From NCBI GenBank assembly GCA_964248625.1, contig CAXTZG010000002.1, positions 47,990 through 111,989 of the forward strand: a stretch of 64,000 nt of DNA. The letters run 5' to 3'. Numbering within the stretch: the stretch's first letter is position 1; every line of letters begins with the position of its first letter. Below, piece by piece: positions 34,887 to 43,697 of this stretch. Made by a program: the position numbers and the translations under genes. This DNA comes from Lichenicola sp964248625 (GTDB taxonomy: Bacteria > Pseudomonadota > Alphaproteobacteria > Acetobacterales > Acetobacteraceae). The notes under the pieces are model-generated. The model saw only the letters and a program-made list of their open reading frames with translations. It did not search any database and was not told where the DNA came from.

Positions 34887-35299
34887 ATGATCGGGATCGC
34901 CCGGATCGACACGCTCACGATCCGGTGCAGGATGGTCCAGACCACCTCCGGTGCGATGCGTCCCCACGTCGAGACCGCGCCCTTGACGGTGGCGGCCCGC
35001 ACGCTGCAACCGTTCGGGACGCGCCTGCTCGGCAGCGCCGTCAGCGTCCGCGGTCATCCTCGGCGTCGGGCCCAGGCTGCCGGCTGGCGTTGTCCTGATC
35101 GCCGTCGCGGCGATGGCTGCCAGCCAGGGCATCGGCCGGCTGTTCGGCCTGTCGTGGCACGGGGTCGCGATTGCCGTCGCCGCGGTGCCGGGCCTGCGGA
35201 TGGTAGTTGGCGTGGTCTCCGCGCAGACCGGCACGCTGGTGAAGCTGATCCGCATGCTGCTGCCGGGCCTGGTCACGATGACGCGGATCAAGCAGCACT
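34887..35299 (+). pseudogene. Possible decayed membrane-protein gene
   Basis: No intact gene is convincing in 34669-35489. Two rightward frames carry coding-like text: 34887-35040 (MIGIARIDTLTIRCRM to GTRLLGSA) and, shifted by one frame from about 35041, a hydrophobic run (GVVLIAVAAMAASQGIGRLF, then GLVTMTRIK). Joining them needs a frameshift near 35041. This looks like a remnant of a membrane protein, but the family is not recognised, and chance reading of GC-rich DNA is possible. Confidence 0.3.
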
Positions 35300-35489
35300 C
35301 ATTTCCTGGACGCGGCTACCTGTGTTGTCATCGAATACGACGGGTCGTTTTGTATCAACAAAGAGATTATAAAGATCCCGTAAAAGCGTTTTCACAGCAA
35401 AGTTACATTGTGGTAACGAGTTCGCCGCTTGATGACGAATGCCGCGAAGCCAGTCCGGCGGAAGGCGACGTCATCTGATGGAGACGTGA
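35300..35489. promoter_or_regulatory. AT-rich leader of the DUF4347/Hint gene
   Basis: About 190 nt of clearly lower GC than everything around it, including CAACAAAGAGATTATAAAG and TACATTGTGGTAACG. A TTGTCA with 17 nt to TTTTGT is a weak sigma-70-like arrangement. It ends at GGAG five bases before the ATG at 35490. Probably the promoter and untranslated leader of the following large gene; AT-richness may also attract nucleoid silencing proteins. No terminator or operator resolved. Confidence 0.45.
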
Positions 35490-38400
35490 ATGGCCACTCT
35501 GCTGACCCCGTCCGGATCTGGACGTTCCGCGCTGGATGCTGCCGATACGACAGTGTCGAACCAGATCGTCTTCATCGATCCGACGGTGCAGGACTACCAG
35601 TCGCTGATCGCAGACATCGCGCCCGGTACCCAGGTCTACCTGCTCGATGCGCAGGAAGACGGGCTGCAGCAGATCGCGGACGTCATGCAGAGCCAGACCG
35701 ACGTCTCGGCGATCTCGATCATCGCGCACGGCGCGGAAGGCGAGATCAGGCTCGGCGGCACGATCGTCGACCAGGCCGTGGTATCGCAGTCGCATGCGGC
35801 ACTCGCCACCATCGGCGGCGCGCTGGCGCCCGGCGGCGACATCCTTCTCTATGGCTGCGATACCGGCGAAGGCACGAACGGCCAGGCGCTGGTCGATGCG
35901 ATCGCGGCCGAGAGCGGCGCGAACGTGGCGGCAGCGTCGCATCTCGTGGGCGACGTGGCAGCCGGCGATGGCTGGAATCTCGACGTCACCAGCACCGGGT
36001 CGGCCCTGGTCGTCCCCCAGGTGCTGAGCACGACGGCGGAAGACAGCTACGCGTCTCCGCTCGTCATCAACGGTCCGCCGACCGGGTTGCCGATCACCAT
36101 CACCAGCTTCACCGGCAACACAAGCTTCGTGGAGAAGGGCAACAGCACGATCAACAGCAGCGGCTATCTGCAGTTGACCACCGCCGGCACCAGCCAGGCC
36201 GGAATTGCCATCTACAGCCAGGCCTTCCCATCGGCCACCGGCATCTCGGTGCAGTTCACCTATTATTCCGGCGGCGGCACCGGCGCGGACGGCCTCTCCT
36301 TCTTCCTGCTGAATGCCGACCAGATCACGGCAGCGGGCGGTACGGCATCGAGCGTCACCGCCGGCGGCTATGGCGGCGGCCTCGGCTATTCCGACGACGG
36401 CCAGAACGGCATCACCGACGGCTTCCTCGGCCTCGGTTTCGATACCTTCGGCAACTTCAGCGGCACCGACCGGGGCTATCAGACCGGCACCGGAGCGCTC
36501 GCCAACGCCGTCGGCGTGCGTGGTGCGGGCACCGGCGGCGAGACCGGCTACGCCCTGCTCACCAATGCGGCGTACTCGCCCGGGATCGACGGCACGCGCA
36601 CCGTCAAGATCAACCTGCTTAAAGTCGACAGCACGCACGAGAGTCTGTCGGTGTACATGAGCACCAACGGCGGCAGCACCTATACCGAGATCATCACCAA
36701 CTACTCGATCAACCAGACGCTGCCGACGAACTTCTATCTCGGCTTCGCCGCCAGCACCGGCGGTTCGACCGATCTGCACGAGATCGAGAACCTGTCCGTC
36801 ACGCTGCCTGTCTCGCTGTCCGTCTCGGCGCCGACGATCACCTATCCGAACACCACGGATGCCTCGAACCTCACCCTGCTGCCGGGCGACAAGTTCACCT
36901 ATAGCTACACCATCACCGACAGCGGCCCGAACGGCTCCTCGCAAATCACGCTGCTCGACACTGCATCCTCGGTGGAAACCGGCGTCACCTGGAGCGTCAA
37001 GGACGATCTGGAAACCCAGACGGGTACCGGCAACATCAACCTCAGCAACGTCAATCTGGCATCCGGCGACAGCGCCACCGTTACAGTCAGCGGCACCATC
37101 AGCTCAGCGGCCAGCACGGGCAACGCCAGCCACAGCATCACCACCACGCCAGGCGCCGCCTTCTCCTACCTGACTCCCACCAGCGGCGTCGTCGGAATGG
37201 CGATCGGCTCGCCGAACCCGCAGCTTCTCGGCACCACCACGACCGCGGCCACCAGCGGCACCACCGCACTCCAGCTGTTCTCCGCGACACAGGTGGCGGA
37301 TGCGCACAGCAACCCGACGGTGACGGGCATCATCACCCTCGCGAACAGCGCTGGCACGATGACCGACGCCAACGGCAAGCTCAGCGGCACCGGCCTGACC
37401 GAGACCAGCACGGCCGGCGCCTACATGCTGTCTGCAAGCGGCACCTCGACCTTCAACAGCGAGCTCGAGGCGCTGCTGTTCACGCCGACGAGCTCCACCA
37501 GCTCGGTCGTCACCACCGTCAGCATCGGCGTTTCCGACGGCGTGAGCGGCACCACGCCCGCCACCGCCAAGATCGTGGTGACCACCTCGGCCGTGTGCTT
37601 CCTTGAAGGCACGCACATCCTGACCGAGCGCGGCGAGGTGACGGTGGAGGAGCTGTTCGCCCGCCATCGCGACGGCAGCGGCAGTCAGGATCTGGCCGCC
37701 GTTCTGGAGGAAGGCAAGGTCGTCTTCCGACCGATCGTCTGGATCGGCAGCCGCCATCTCGATGCACGCAGTGTCGCCGCTGGCGGACAATATCCGGTGC
37801 GCATCACCCGGCATGCGTTCGCCGACAACGTGCCGCATCGCGACCTGCTGGTGACGCCCGAGCACTGCGTCTTCGTCGAAGGCCGCCTGATCCCGGCACG
37901 CATGCTGGTCAATGACCGCACGATCATCGAGGACCGCACGATTGGCGGCTATGGCTACTACCATGTCGAGCTGGAGCGGCATGGCGTCCTGGTCTCGGAA
38001 GGGCTGACCACGGAAAGCTACCTCGATACCGGCAACCGCAGCCGCTTTGCCAACAGCGACGTCGTCGCCCTGCATCCCGCATCGCCTGCGATCGGGCCGC
38101 TCAGCTGGCGGGCGGATGCCTGCGCGCCGCTGGGCACCGCACGTGCGGATGCCGAGCCGATCTGGCGCCGGCTCGATGCGCGGGCCGACATGCTGGGCCA
38201 TGCGGCGCGGCCGTTGCAGCCGGCGCCGGAGCTCGATCCCGGCCTGTGCGTGCTGCTCGACGACGAGAGCCTCGTGCAGCCGCGCTGGCAGGATGGCGAC
38301 CGCCACTTCTTCCAGCTTCCAGCCGGACGTCGGGCCGTGCGGCTGCTGTCTCGCTCGACGATGCCGGCGCTCTCGATCGGCGCCTTCGTCGATGACCGTC

Positions 38401-38657
38401 GCCAGCTCGGGGTGCAGGTCGACGCCCTGGTGCTCTGGCAGGGCCTAAACCGGCGCGTCATCCAGGCCGAAGCCTTCACCGGAGCGGGCTGGCACGCGCT
38501 CGAGCAGGCCTCGCGCTGGACCGACGGCGATGCCGAACTCGACCTGCCCGCCGCCCGGGGCGATGACAGCTTCCTTGAGCTGGTCGTCACTGCAAGCCTG
38601 GCCTACCCGGTCGGGCAAGCCGATACGGCGACGCCCGCGACGCGCCGCGCCGCCTAG
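35490..38657 (+). CDS. Large DUF4347 / lectin-like / Hint-domain protein, probably secreted
   Basis: 1055 residues. Residues about 26-165 are a DUF4347 domain (IVFIDPTVQDYQSLI, ISIIAHGAEGEIRLGG, ILLYGCDTGEGTNGQALVDA). About 200-435 look like an L-type-lectin beta-sandwich (GADGLSFFLLNAD, GLGFDTFGNFSG). Ser/Thr-rich repeat-like domains (430-700) follow. From Cys703, CFLEGTHILTERGEVTVEEL starts a Hint domain with LLVTPEHCVFVEG, and an about 200-residue C-terminal region follows. No classical signal peptide; DUF4347 proteins are often exported by type I systems. Hint implies possible self-cleavage at Cys703. No secretion genes adjoin it. Confidence 0.85.
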   Translation: MATLLTPSGSGRSALDAADTTVSNQIVFIDPTVQDYQSLIADIAPGTQVYLLDAQEDGLQQIADVMQSQTDVSAISIIAHGAEGEIRLGGTIVDQAVVSQSHAALATIGGALAPGGDILLYGCDTGEGTNGQALVDAIAAESGANVAAASHLVGDVAAGDGWNLDVTSTGSALVVPQVLSTTAEDSYASPLVINGPPTGLPITITSFTGNTSFVEKGNSTINSSGYLQLTTAGTSQAGIAIYSQAFPSATGISVQFTYYSGGGTGADGLSFFLLNADQITAAGGTASSVTAGGYGGGLGYSDDGQNGITDGFLGLGFDTFGNFSGTDRGYQTGTGALANAVGVRGAGTGGETGYALLTNAAYSPGIDGTRTVKINLLKVDSTHESLSVYMSTNGGSTYTEIITNYSINQTLPTNFYLGFAASTGGSTDLHEIENLSVTLPVSLSVSAPTITYPNTTDASNLTLLPGDKFTYSYTITDSGPNGSSQITLLDTASSVETGVTWSVKDDLETQTGTGNINLSNVNLASGDSATVTVSGTISSAASTGNASHSITTTPGAAFSYLTPTSGVVGMAIGSPNPQLLGTTTTAATSGTTALQLFSATQVADAHSNPTVTGIITLANSAGTMTDANGKLSGTGLTETSTAGAYMLSASGTSTFNSELEALLFTPTSSTSSVVTTVSIGVSDGVSGTTPATAKIVVTTSAVCFLEGTHILTERGEVTVEELFARHRDGSGSQDLAAVLEEGKVVFRPIVWIGSRHLDARSVAAGGQYPVRITRHAFADNVPHRDLLVTPEHCVFVEGRLIPARMLVNDRTIIEDRTIGGYGYYHVELERHGVLVSEGLTTESYLDTGNRSRFANSDVVALHPASPAIGPLSWRADACAPLGTARADAEPIWRRLDARADMLGHAARPLQPAPELDPGLCVLLDDESLVQPRWQDGDRHFFQLPAGRRAVRLLSRSTMPALSIGAFVDDRRQLGVQVDALVLWQGLNRRVIQAEAFTGAGWHALEQASRWTDGDAELDLPAARGDDSFLELVVTASLAYPVGQADTATPATRRAA

Positions 38658-38673
38658 CACCGGGGCCTTGAAA

Positions 38674-38707
38674 GCCCGACCNNNNNNNNNNAGTTCCCGG
38701 GTCGGGC
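38674..38707. terminator. Inverted repeat spanning a scaffold gap, candidate terminator
   Basis: GCCCGACC (38674-38681) and GGTCGGGC (38700-38707) are perfect 8-bp complements on either side of the 10-N gap at 38682-38691. They begin 16 nt after the TAG of the Hint gene. A strong GC hairpin at this place would act as a terminator and would also explain the assembly break. The true loop length is unknown, since the Ns are a placeholder, and no T-run is visible. Confidence 0.4.
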
Positions 38708-39079
38708 GCCGACGCCATCGAGCGGATGGTCTGCCGCCGCAAGGCCGGCAGCGTTGCCGCCGTCGGCCGCTGATCATGAAGTCAGGCAACCGGCAACACG
38801 GCATGTTCTCGATCACCGGGGCTCGGCTGCATCCCGTCCGACCGAAACCCTCTCGCTCGGGAATGCCGGAGAGCCATGTCGACATCGATGAGGGTGGAGC
38901 CACGCGGACACTCGTCTTCGCAGGCACGACGACGCCTGATCATGCCGTCGGCAACAGCGGCATCGTTCCGAATGAAGGGCCGATCAACGACACGACGTAT
39001 GCGGGCCTGGGCACCGGACGAACTCCGCGTCGGTGCTGTCTGCGTCATGCCCTTTCCTGGTGGACGCCGATGGTCGGGG
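38708..39079. other. Stretch without a convincing gene
   Basis: Between the gap and the ArsB-like gene there is no frame I can support. The most coding-like text is a rightward frame just after the gap (GADAIERMVCRRKAGSVAAV, then TGA at 38771-38773), which could be the end of a gene lost in the gap. The remainder (38780-39079) has only short frames without ribosome sites or recognisable motifs. Confidence 0.4.
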
Positions 39080-40336
39080 TCAGCGCAGCAGCAAGCCGGC
39101 GAGCGCCAGCAGCAGGGCCGGCGGCATCACCAGCGCGCCGCGGGCCAGGAAGCGGGCGAACGACACGCTTTCCCCCTCGCGTCGCAGCGCGGTCAGCCAG
39201 AGGATGGTCGCGAGCGAGCCGGTGATCGACAAATTGGGCCCGAGATCGACGCCGATCAGCAGCGCGTTCACCAGTTCGGGCGGCAGATGCCCCTGCGCCA
39301 CCGACTGCCCGGCGATCAGGCCAGCCGGCAGGTTGTTCATCAGGCTGCACAGCACGGCGATGCCGACGCCGCCTGCCCAGCCGGCGAGCCCGGCATTGGC
39401 GACGGCCGCACGATGCAGCCCATGCGCCAGCAGAACCAGCACGCCGGTATGGTCCAGCCCTTCCACCAGCACGAACAGTCCCGCCACCAGCGGCAGCACC
39501 GCCCAGGAGATGCCGCCCAGCACGCGCCACGGCGCCTCCTGCTTGATCGCCAGCACCAGCAGGGTGGTCGCCAGCCCGGACAGGCAGGTGGGCAGGCCGA
39601 GCCGGAGGTCGGCCGCCGACGCGCCCAGCAGCACGATCGCGGTGAGCAGCAGGCCGGCCAGCGCGGTCCAGCCGCCGGCAGGCAGCGTCGGCTGGGCGAT
39701 GTCGGACCGGATCGGTTCGGCCAGGCGTTTGCGATCGAGCATCAGCAGCACGGCGAAGGTGGCTGCGATCGACAGCGCCGATGGCAGCAGGAAATGGCCG
39801 AGCCACGGCAGCAGCGCCGGCATGTGGCTGGCATACAGCACCAGATTCGCCGGATTGGAGATCGGCAGCACGAACGAGGCGGCGTTGGCGATGAAGGCGC
39901 ACACGAACAGGTACGGCAGCGGCTCCGCCCCGGCGGCGCGGGCGGCGGCGAACACCGCGGGCGTCAGCACCACCGCCGCCGCGTCGTTGGACAGGAACGC
40001 CGTCACCACCGTGCCGACGGCATAGATCAGCGTGAACAGACGCGTGCCGGAGCCGCCGGAGCGCCGCACCGCGAAGGCCGCCAGCCAGTCGAACAGCCCC
40101 TCCCCGCGGGCGATCTCCGACAGCAGCATCATGCCGACCAGGAACAGGTAGACGTCGCCTCCCCTGCCCAGCGCCAGCAGTGCCGCATGGAGCGGCAGCA
40201 GGCCGGTCGCCACCAGCAGCATCCCGCCGCCCACAGCCCAGATCGCCTCGGGCCATTTCCACGGCCGGATGATCACGCCGGCGACGGCGGCGAGGATGAT
40301 CGCCCAGGTGGCGACGTGGGCAAGGCTGGCACTCAT
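39080..40336 (-). CDS. ArsB/NhaD-type membrane transporter
   Basis: 418 residues with about 11 membrane spans, in the ion-transporter superfamily. Typical segments: LLALGRGGDVYLFLVGMMLL near 55-75, FLSNDAAAVVLTPAVFAAAR (the conserved N-D motif), PISNPANLVLYASHMP and near the C-terminus SLMNNLPAGLI (second N-x-P hairpin) with LGPNLSITGSLATILWL. Arsenite efflux is the likeliest role, but no arsR, arsC or arsA lies nearby, so a Na+/H+ or dicarboxylate role cannot be excluded. Confidence 0.8.
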   Translation of the reverse strand: MSASLAHVATWAIILAAVAGVIIRPWKWPEAIWAVGGGMLLVATGLLPLHAALLALGRGGDVYLFLVGMMLLSEIARGEGLFDWLAAFAVRRSGGSGTRLFTLIYAVGTVVTAFLSNDAAAVVLTPAVFAAARAAGAEPLPYLFVCAFIANAASFVLPISNPANLVLYASHMPALLPWLGHFLLPSALSIAATFAVLLMLDRKRLAEPIRSDIAQPTLPAGGWTALAGLLLTAIVLLGASAADLRLGLPTCLSGLATTLLVLAIKQEAPWRVLGGISWAVLPLVAGLFVLVEGLDHTGVLVLLAHGLHRAAVANAGLAGWAGGVGIAVLCSLMNNLPAGLIAGQSVAQGHLPPELVNALLIGVDLGPNLSITGSLATILWLTALRREGESVSFARFLARGALVMPPALLLALAGLLLR

Positions 40337-40548
40337 CGGTCACCGCGCATCAGGAGGTCCCTGAACCGATCGCGTTCGCGCCGATCATTTCGCCGAGCGG
40401 CCCCTTGAGCCACGCAGCAGGATGATCCGTCTTGGCCTCAGCTGCGACGACAGCCGCTGTCGCCCGTGCTGAACAGGATTGTCATGTGATGACCGGTATC
40501 GTCGAGCTTGGGTTCGCCTTCGCCCTGCAGGATGGTGGGTGATCCGCA

Positions 40549-41622
40549 CTAACGGCTGGTGGCCAACATTCCCTGTCGTGCCTCCTCGTAGAGCCGTTCG
40601 CAGCCATCCAGCCAGATGTCGCGCGTGAAGAGCGTCATCACCCGCGTCCGCGGCACGCGCCGGCAGATCCGCAGGGCGGCAGGAATGGCCTCGGCCAGGG
40701 CGGCCGCGTCGTCCGGCGCCGCGAACACGCCGGCCTCGGCGACGACTTCCCGTGCGGCGCCGCGATCAACGCTCGCGACCGGGAGACCGCACGCCATCGC
40801 CTCGATCGCCACCAGACCGAACGGCTCGTCCCAGCAGGGCGTGAACAGGAACACCGACGCGCGCGACAGCTCGGCTGCGAGGGCTGCCGCATGCAGATGT
40901 CCGCCGTAGCGTATGCTGCCTGTGATCCCCGGCCGGACCAGGGCATCCCAGTACTCGGGCTCCTCGATCGCGCCGAACAGCGTCAGCGGGATGCCGCTGC
41001 GCCGGGCCGCCTCGACGGCCAGATGGGTGCCCTTGTTGCGGGTGATGCGGCCGCACCAGACGGCGCTGCCGTCGCCGTCGGCCCGGAACGGCCAGGCCGC
41101 CGGATCGATGCCGTTATACAGGATCGAGGCCTGCGCCGGCGGGCCGTCCGGCCACCAGGCATGCAGCTGGGCTGCCGACGTGACGGTGAGGCGGTGAGCG
41201 GGACCGGCACTCGCCTTCACGAACCAGTGCAGCGCATCGAAGGGCGGGACGTGCAGCGAGGTGAGCGTGGGCACCGCGTCGGTGCGGTCGCGCTGCAGCG
41301 GGAAGCGATGCAGGCTGTTGTTGTGCACGACGTCGAAGCCGCCCGCCGCGATGCGGTCGCACGCGCCCGCGTAGCCGGCGTCGACATGGGCGATGAGCGG
41401 CGCGCTGCCGCGATGCTCGGCCCAGCGGAAGCTGCGCTCGTAATGCGCGTCCAGCACCGGATCGATGTGAAAGCGTGGGTCGCTGTCGCCGGACGCGAAC
41501 AGCACCACCTCATGGCCGCGGCCTGTCAGGCCGGCCGCCAGATGCCAGCTATGCGCCTCCATCCCGCCCATGAACGGCTCGGCGATCGGCTGGCGCACAT
41601 GCGCCAGCAGGGCGATCCTCAT
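40549..41622 (-). CDS. Family 4 glycosyltransferase, last gene of a four-gene operon
   Basis: 357 residues from the ATG at 41622, which overlaps the preceding gene's stop (ATGA). The GT-B acceptor domain opens MRIALLAHVRQPIAEPFMGG with MEAHSWHLAAGL after it. The donor domain has WCGRITRNKGTHLAVEAARR and FLFTPCWDEPFGLVAIEAMA (family 4 E-x7-E). N-terminal GGMEAH and the overall layout resemble the transferases of sugar-nucleotide to small-acceptor type. Acceptor unknown; acts with the three upstream genes. Confidence 0.88.
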   Translation of the reverse strand: MRIALLAHVRQPIAEPFMGGMEAHSWHLAAGLTGRGHEVVLFASGDSDPRFHIDPVLDAHYERSFRWAEHRGSAPLIAHVDAGYAGACDRIAAGGFDVVHNNSLHRFPLQRDRTDAVPTLTSLHVPPFDALHWFVKASAGPAHRLTVTSAAQLHAWWPDGPPAQASILYNGIDPAAWPFRADGDGSAVWCGRITRNKGTHLAVEAARRSGIPLTLFGAIEEPEYWDALVRPGITGSIRYGGHLHAAALAAELSRASVFLFTPCWDEPFGLVAIEAMACGLPVASVDRGAAREVVAEAGVFAAPDDAAALAEAIPAALRICRRVPRTRVMTLFTRDIWLDGCERLYEEARQGMLATSR

Positions 41623-42542
41623 GCCGCGACATGGGCCGCCGGCACCGCACGCTCCTCCAGCAGGCGGATCACGCTGGTGGTGTTGCTGTAGGGCTGGTGA
41701 CCCGCCTGCTCGGTCAAGGCGAGATCGGCTGCATCCGGTCGGCGCAGGATGCGGATCGGCCTGCCCGGCGCGTCGTCGATCAGCCCCATGAGGCGGAAGG
41801 CGTGCAGCCAGTGCCCCATGGTGCGGTAGCCCCACTTGGCCTCGAACAGCTGCGCGTTGCGCACGACGCTGTTGAGATGATGAACCGGCGGCATGTGATG
41901 CCGGTGATACTGGTGATAGGCGAGGCCGCCCTTCATCCAGGCGATGGGAACGTCCCGGCGGTCCAGCGTCTTGCCGAAGTCGGTATCCTCGCCGCCATAG
42001 CCGAGATAGCGCTCGTCGAAGCCGCCGGCGGCCAGGAACGTGCTCCGCCGCATCGCGAAGTTGAGCGACCAGAAGCAGCGATAGTCGTTGCAGTGCTCGA
42101 TGCCTTGGGAGGGCGGCCCGCGCCGGTCGGAATGCCTGACCGCCACGGCCGCAAAATCGTCGCAGCTCCACCCGTCATGCGTCGCTCCGCTCGGCAGATA
42201 CTGGACCTCGCCCATCAGCAGCCCGTCCAGTTCGCCAAGTCCGCAGGCATAGTCGGCGATCAGGGTCGGCGTTGGAATGCAGTCCATGTCGAGAAAGACG
42301 ACCGACCGGCCCGTGGTGGCACGCAGGGCCGCGTTGCGCGCAGACGCCAGGGGCAGATCGTCGCCGGCGATCATGATCTGGCGGACCGGAAAGGCTGCCG
42401 CCGGGAGGTCATAGGCTTGGTTCTGCATGACGGCGACGACCAGTTCCGCCGGCACCTGGACTTGGCGGTTCAGGCCGAGAACCACGTTATGCAGATGGTC
42501 CGGCCGTCCCCTGGCCAACGTCACGACCGATACGGTGTCCAT
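41619..42542 (-). CDS. Family 2 glycosyltransferase
   Basis: 307 residues. GT-A core: MDTVSVVTLARGRPDHLHNV, ARNAALRATTGRSVVFLDMD (the D-x-D metal motif, FLDMDC), and then FAMRRSTFLAAGGFDERYLG with GEDTDFGKTL, the galactosyltransferase-like C-terminal signature. It overlaps the next gene by 4 nt and starts 6 nt after the preceding stop, so it is in the middle of a coupled operon. Donor and acceptor unknown. Confidence 0.88.
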   Translation of the reverse strand: MDTVSVVTLARGRPDHLHNVVLGLNRQVQVPAELVVAVMQNQAYDLPAAAFPVRQIMIAGDDLPLASARNAALRATTGRSVVFLDMDCIPTPTLIADYACGLGELDGLLMGEVQYLPSGATHDGWSCDDFAAVAVRHSDRRGPPSQGIEHCNDYRCFWSLNFAMRRSTFLAAGGFDERYLGYGGEDTDFGKTLDRRDVPIAWMKGGLAYHQYHRHHMPPVHHLNSVVRNAQLFEAKWGYRTMGHWLHAFRLMGLIDDAPGRPIRILRRPDAADLALTEQAGHQPYSNTTSVIRLLEERAVPAAHVAA

Positions 42543-42548
42543 TCTTGC

Positions 42549-43697
42549 TCAGGCTCCGGTTGGCAGGGCGGGTGAAACAGCGGCTCGTGTCCGCCAAAGG
42601 GTGACGGCAAGCCGCTCAAGCCAGGCGGCGGCCTTGTCGGCAGGCCTGTCCTCGATCATTCCGCGTTGCCGGTCGGGCCGGTGGCCGGCAAGCGTTTCGC
42701 CAAGCGCCTGCTGCCACGCGGCGGCGGACGACGGCAAATGCGGCCGGACGCAGGCGACGCCGGCGGATGCCAGCGCTTCGGCCTTGCGGTGCTGCTCATC
42801 GAAATATCGCCATTCGGGGACGGCAAGCCAGGGCCTGGCTGCCGCCAGGATCTGCTGGCAGGTGGTGTTGCCGGCTGTCGCGACCACAAGATCGGCGGCG
42901 GCGACATAGGCCGCGGCATCGTCCACCCAGCCGCGATGCTCGATGTTGGCAGGCTCGGTGGCATGCCAGTCCCGCTGGACGGGCCCGATCGTGATCCAGC
43001 GCGCATCCGGATGGCTGCGGGCGCCGACGCCGAGCGGGGCCTGACCGAAACCGCTGCCGCCGCCGCCGGCCATCACCAGGATCATGACCCTGTCCGGATC
43101 GATGCCGAGCCGCCGGCGCGCCGCCTGGCGCTCGACGAGCCGGGTGTCGACGCCCAGGCCGCCTGCGAAGCAGGTGCGCGCGCGAATCGCCGCACTCCAT
43201 TCCGGTTGCGCGAGAGCCATGTGGAAGGGCGCAAGCAGCCCGGCCGCGCCGTCATACGCGGCCTGATGTCCCGCGTCGCCGCGATCGCCGTGCTGNNNNN
43301 NNNNNTGGAGGACCTTGACGTGCGGCACGCTGCAGATGCGGGCGAGCTGCGCGATCTCGGCAGACACGTCGCAGATCATCAGGGCGGGATCTGCGGTGTC
43401 GAACCAGGTGGCGATCGTGGCCATGGCACGACGGATCGACGGCCATCCCAGGGGCGCGCAATGAAGCGTCGAGGGAGTGGACAGGTGATCCATCGACGTC
43501 GCTTCATCACCGCGCGGCTCGAAGAGCGACGGGATCACGATGATCTCCGCGTTGCCCGGCAGGGGCGGGAAAATATCGTCCCGGGCGCAGAAGACGGCCA
43601 GTGGCCGGTCGGCGGGCAATGCGTGCGCGATCGCCGCACATCGTTCGGCATGACCACGACCCTGATGATGGACGAAATAGCCGAAAGGCCGCGTCAT
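42549..43697 (-). CDS. MurG-like glycosyltransferase, interrupted by a scaffold gap
   Basis: About 382 residues including an unresolved stretch. N-terminal GYFVHHQGRGHAERCAAIAH is the Gly/His-rich start seen in MurG and related GT-B enzymes. The C-terminal donor domain has VMAGGGGSGFGQAP and ADLVVATAGNTTCQQILAAARPWL. The 10-N gap at 43296-43305 falls near residue 131-134 (between VPHVKVL and QHGDRGD), and both flanks are in the same frame. Its ATG overlaps the stop of the sucrose-phosphate-synthase-like gene by 4 nt. Confidence 0.8.
   Translation of the reverse strand: MTRPFGYFVHHQGRGHAERCAAIAHALPADRPLAVFCARDDIFPPLPGNAEIIVIPSLFEPRGDEATSMDHLSTPSTLHCAPLGWPSIRRAMATIATWFDTADPALMICDVSAEIAQLARICSVPHVKVLXXXXQHGDRGDAGHQAAYDGAAGLLAPFHMALAQPEWSAAIRARTCFAGGLGVDTRLVERQAARRRLGIDPDRVMILVMAGGGGSGFGQAPLGVGARSHPDARWITIGPVQRDWHATEPANIEHRGWVDDAAAYVAAADLVVATAGNTTCQQILAAARPWLAVPEWRYFDEQHRKAEALASAGVACVRPHLPSSAAAWQQALGETLAGHRPDRQRGMIEDRPADKAAAWLERLAVTLWRTRAAVSPALPTGA
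43296..43305. other. 10-N scaffold gap
   Basis: Ten Ns inside a glycosyltransferase gene. The flanking protein text fits one frame, so the missing length is 3n+1 bases, which includes the shown 10. The real length cannot be known from this sequence. Confidence 0.95.

Noticed and set aside
38876..40408. 510-codon rightward frame opposite the ArsB-like gene
   Set aside because: Antisense shadow: Gln/Arg/His-rich, no motif, while the leftward frame encodes a clear 11-span transporter.
42831..42850. Palindrome AGCCAGGGCCTGGCT
   Set aside because: It lies deep in a conserved coding segment of the MurG-like glycosyltransferase and is explained by codon choice in GC-rich DNA.
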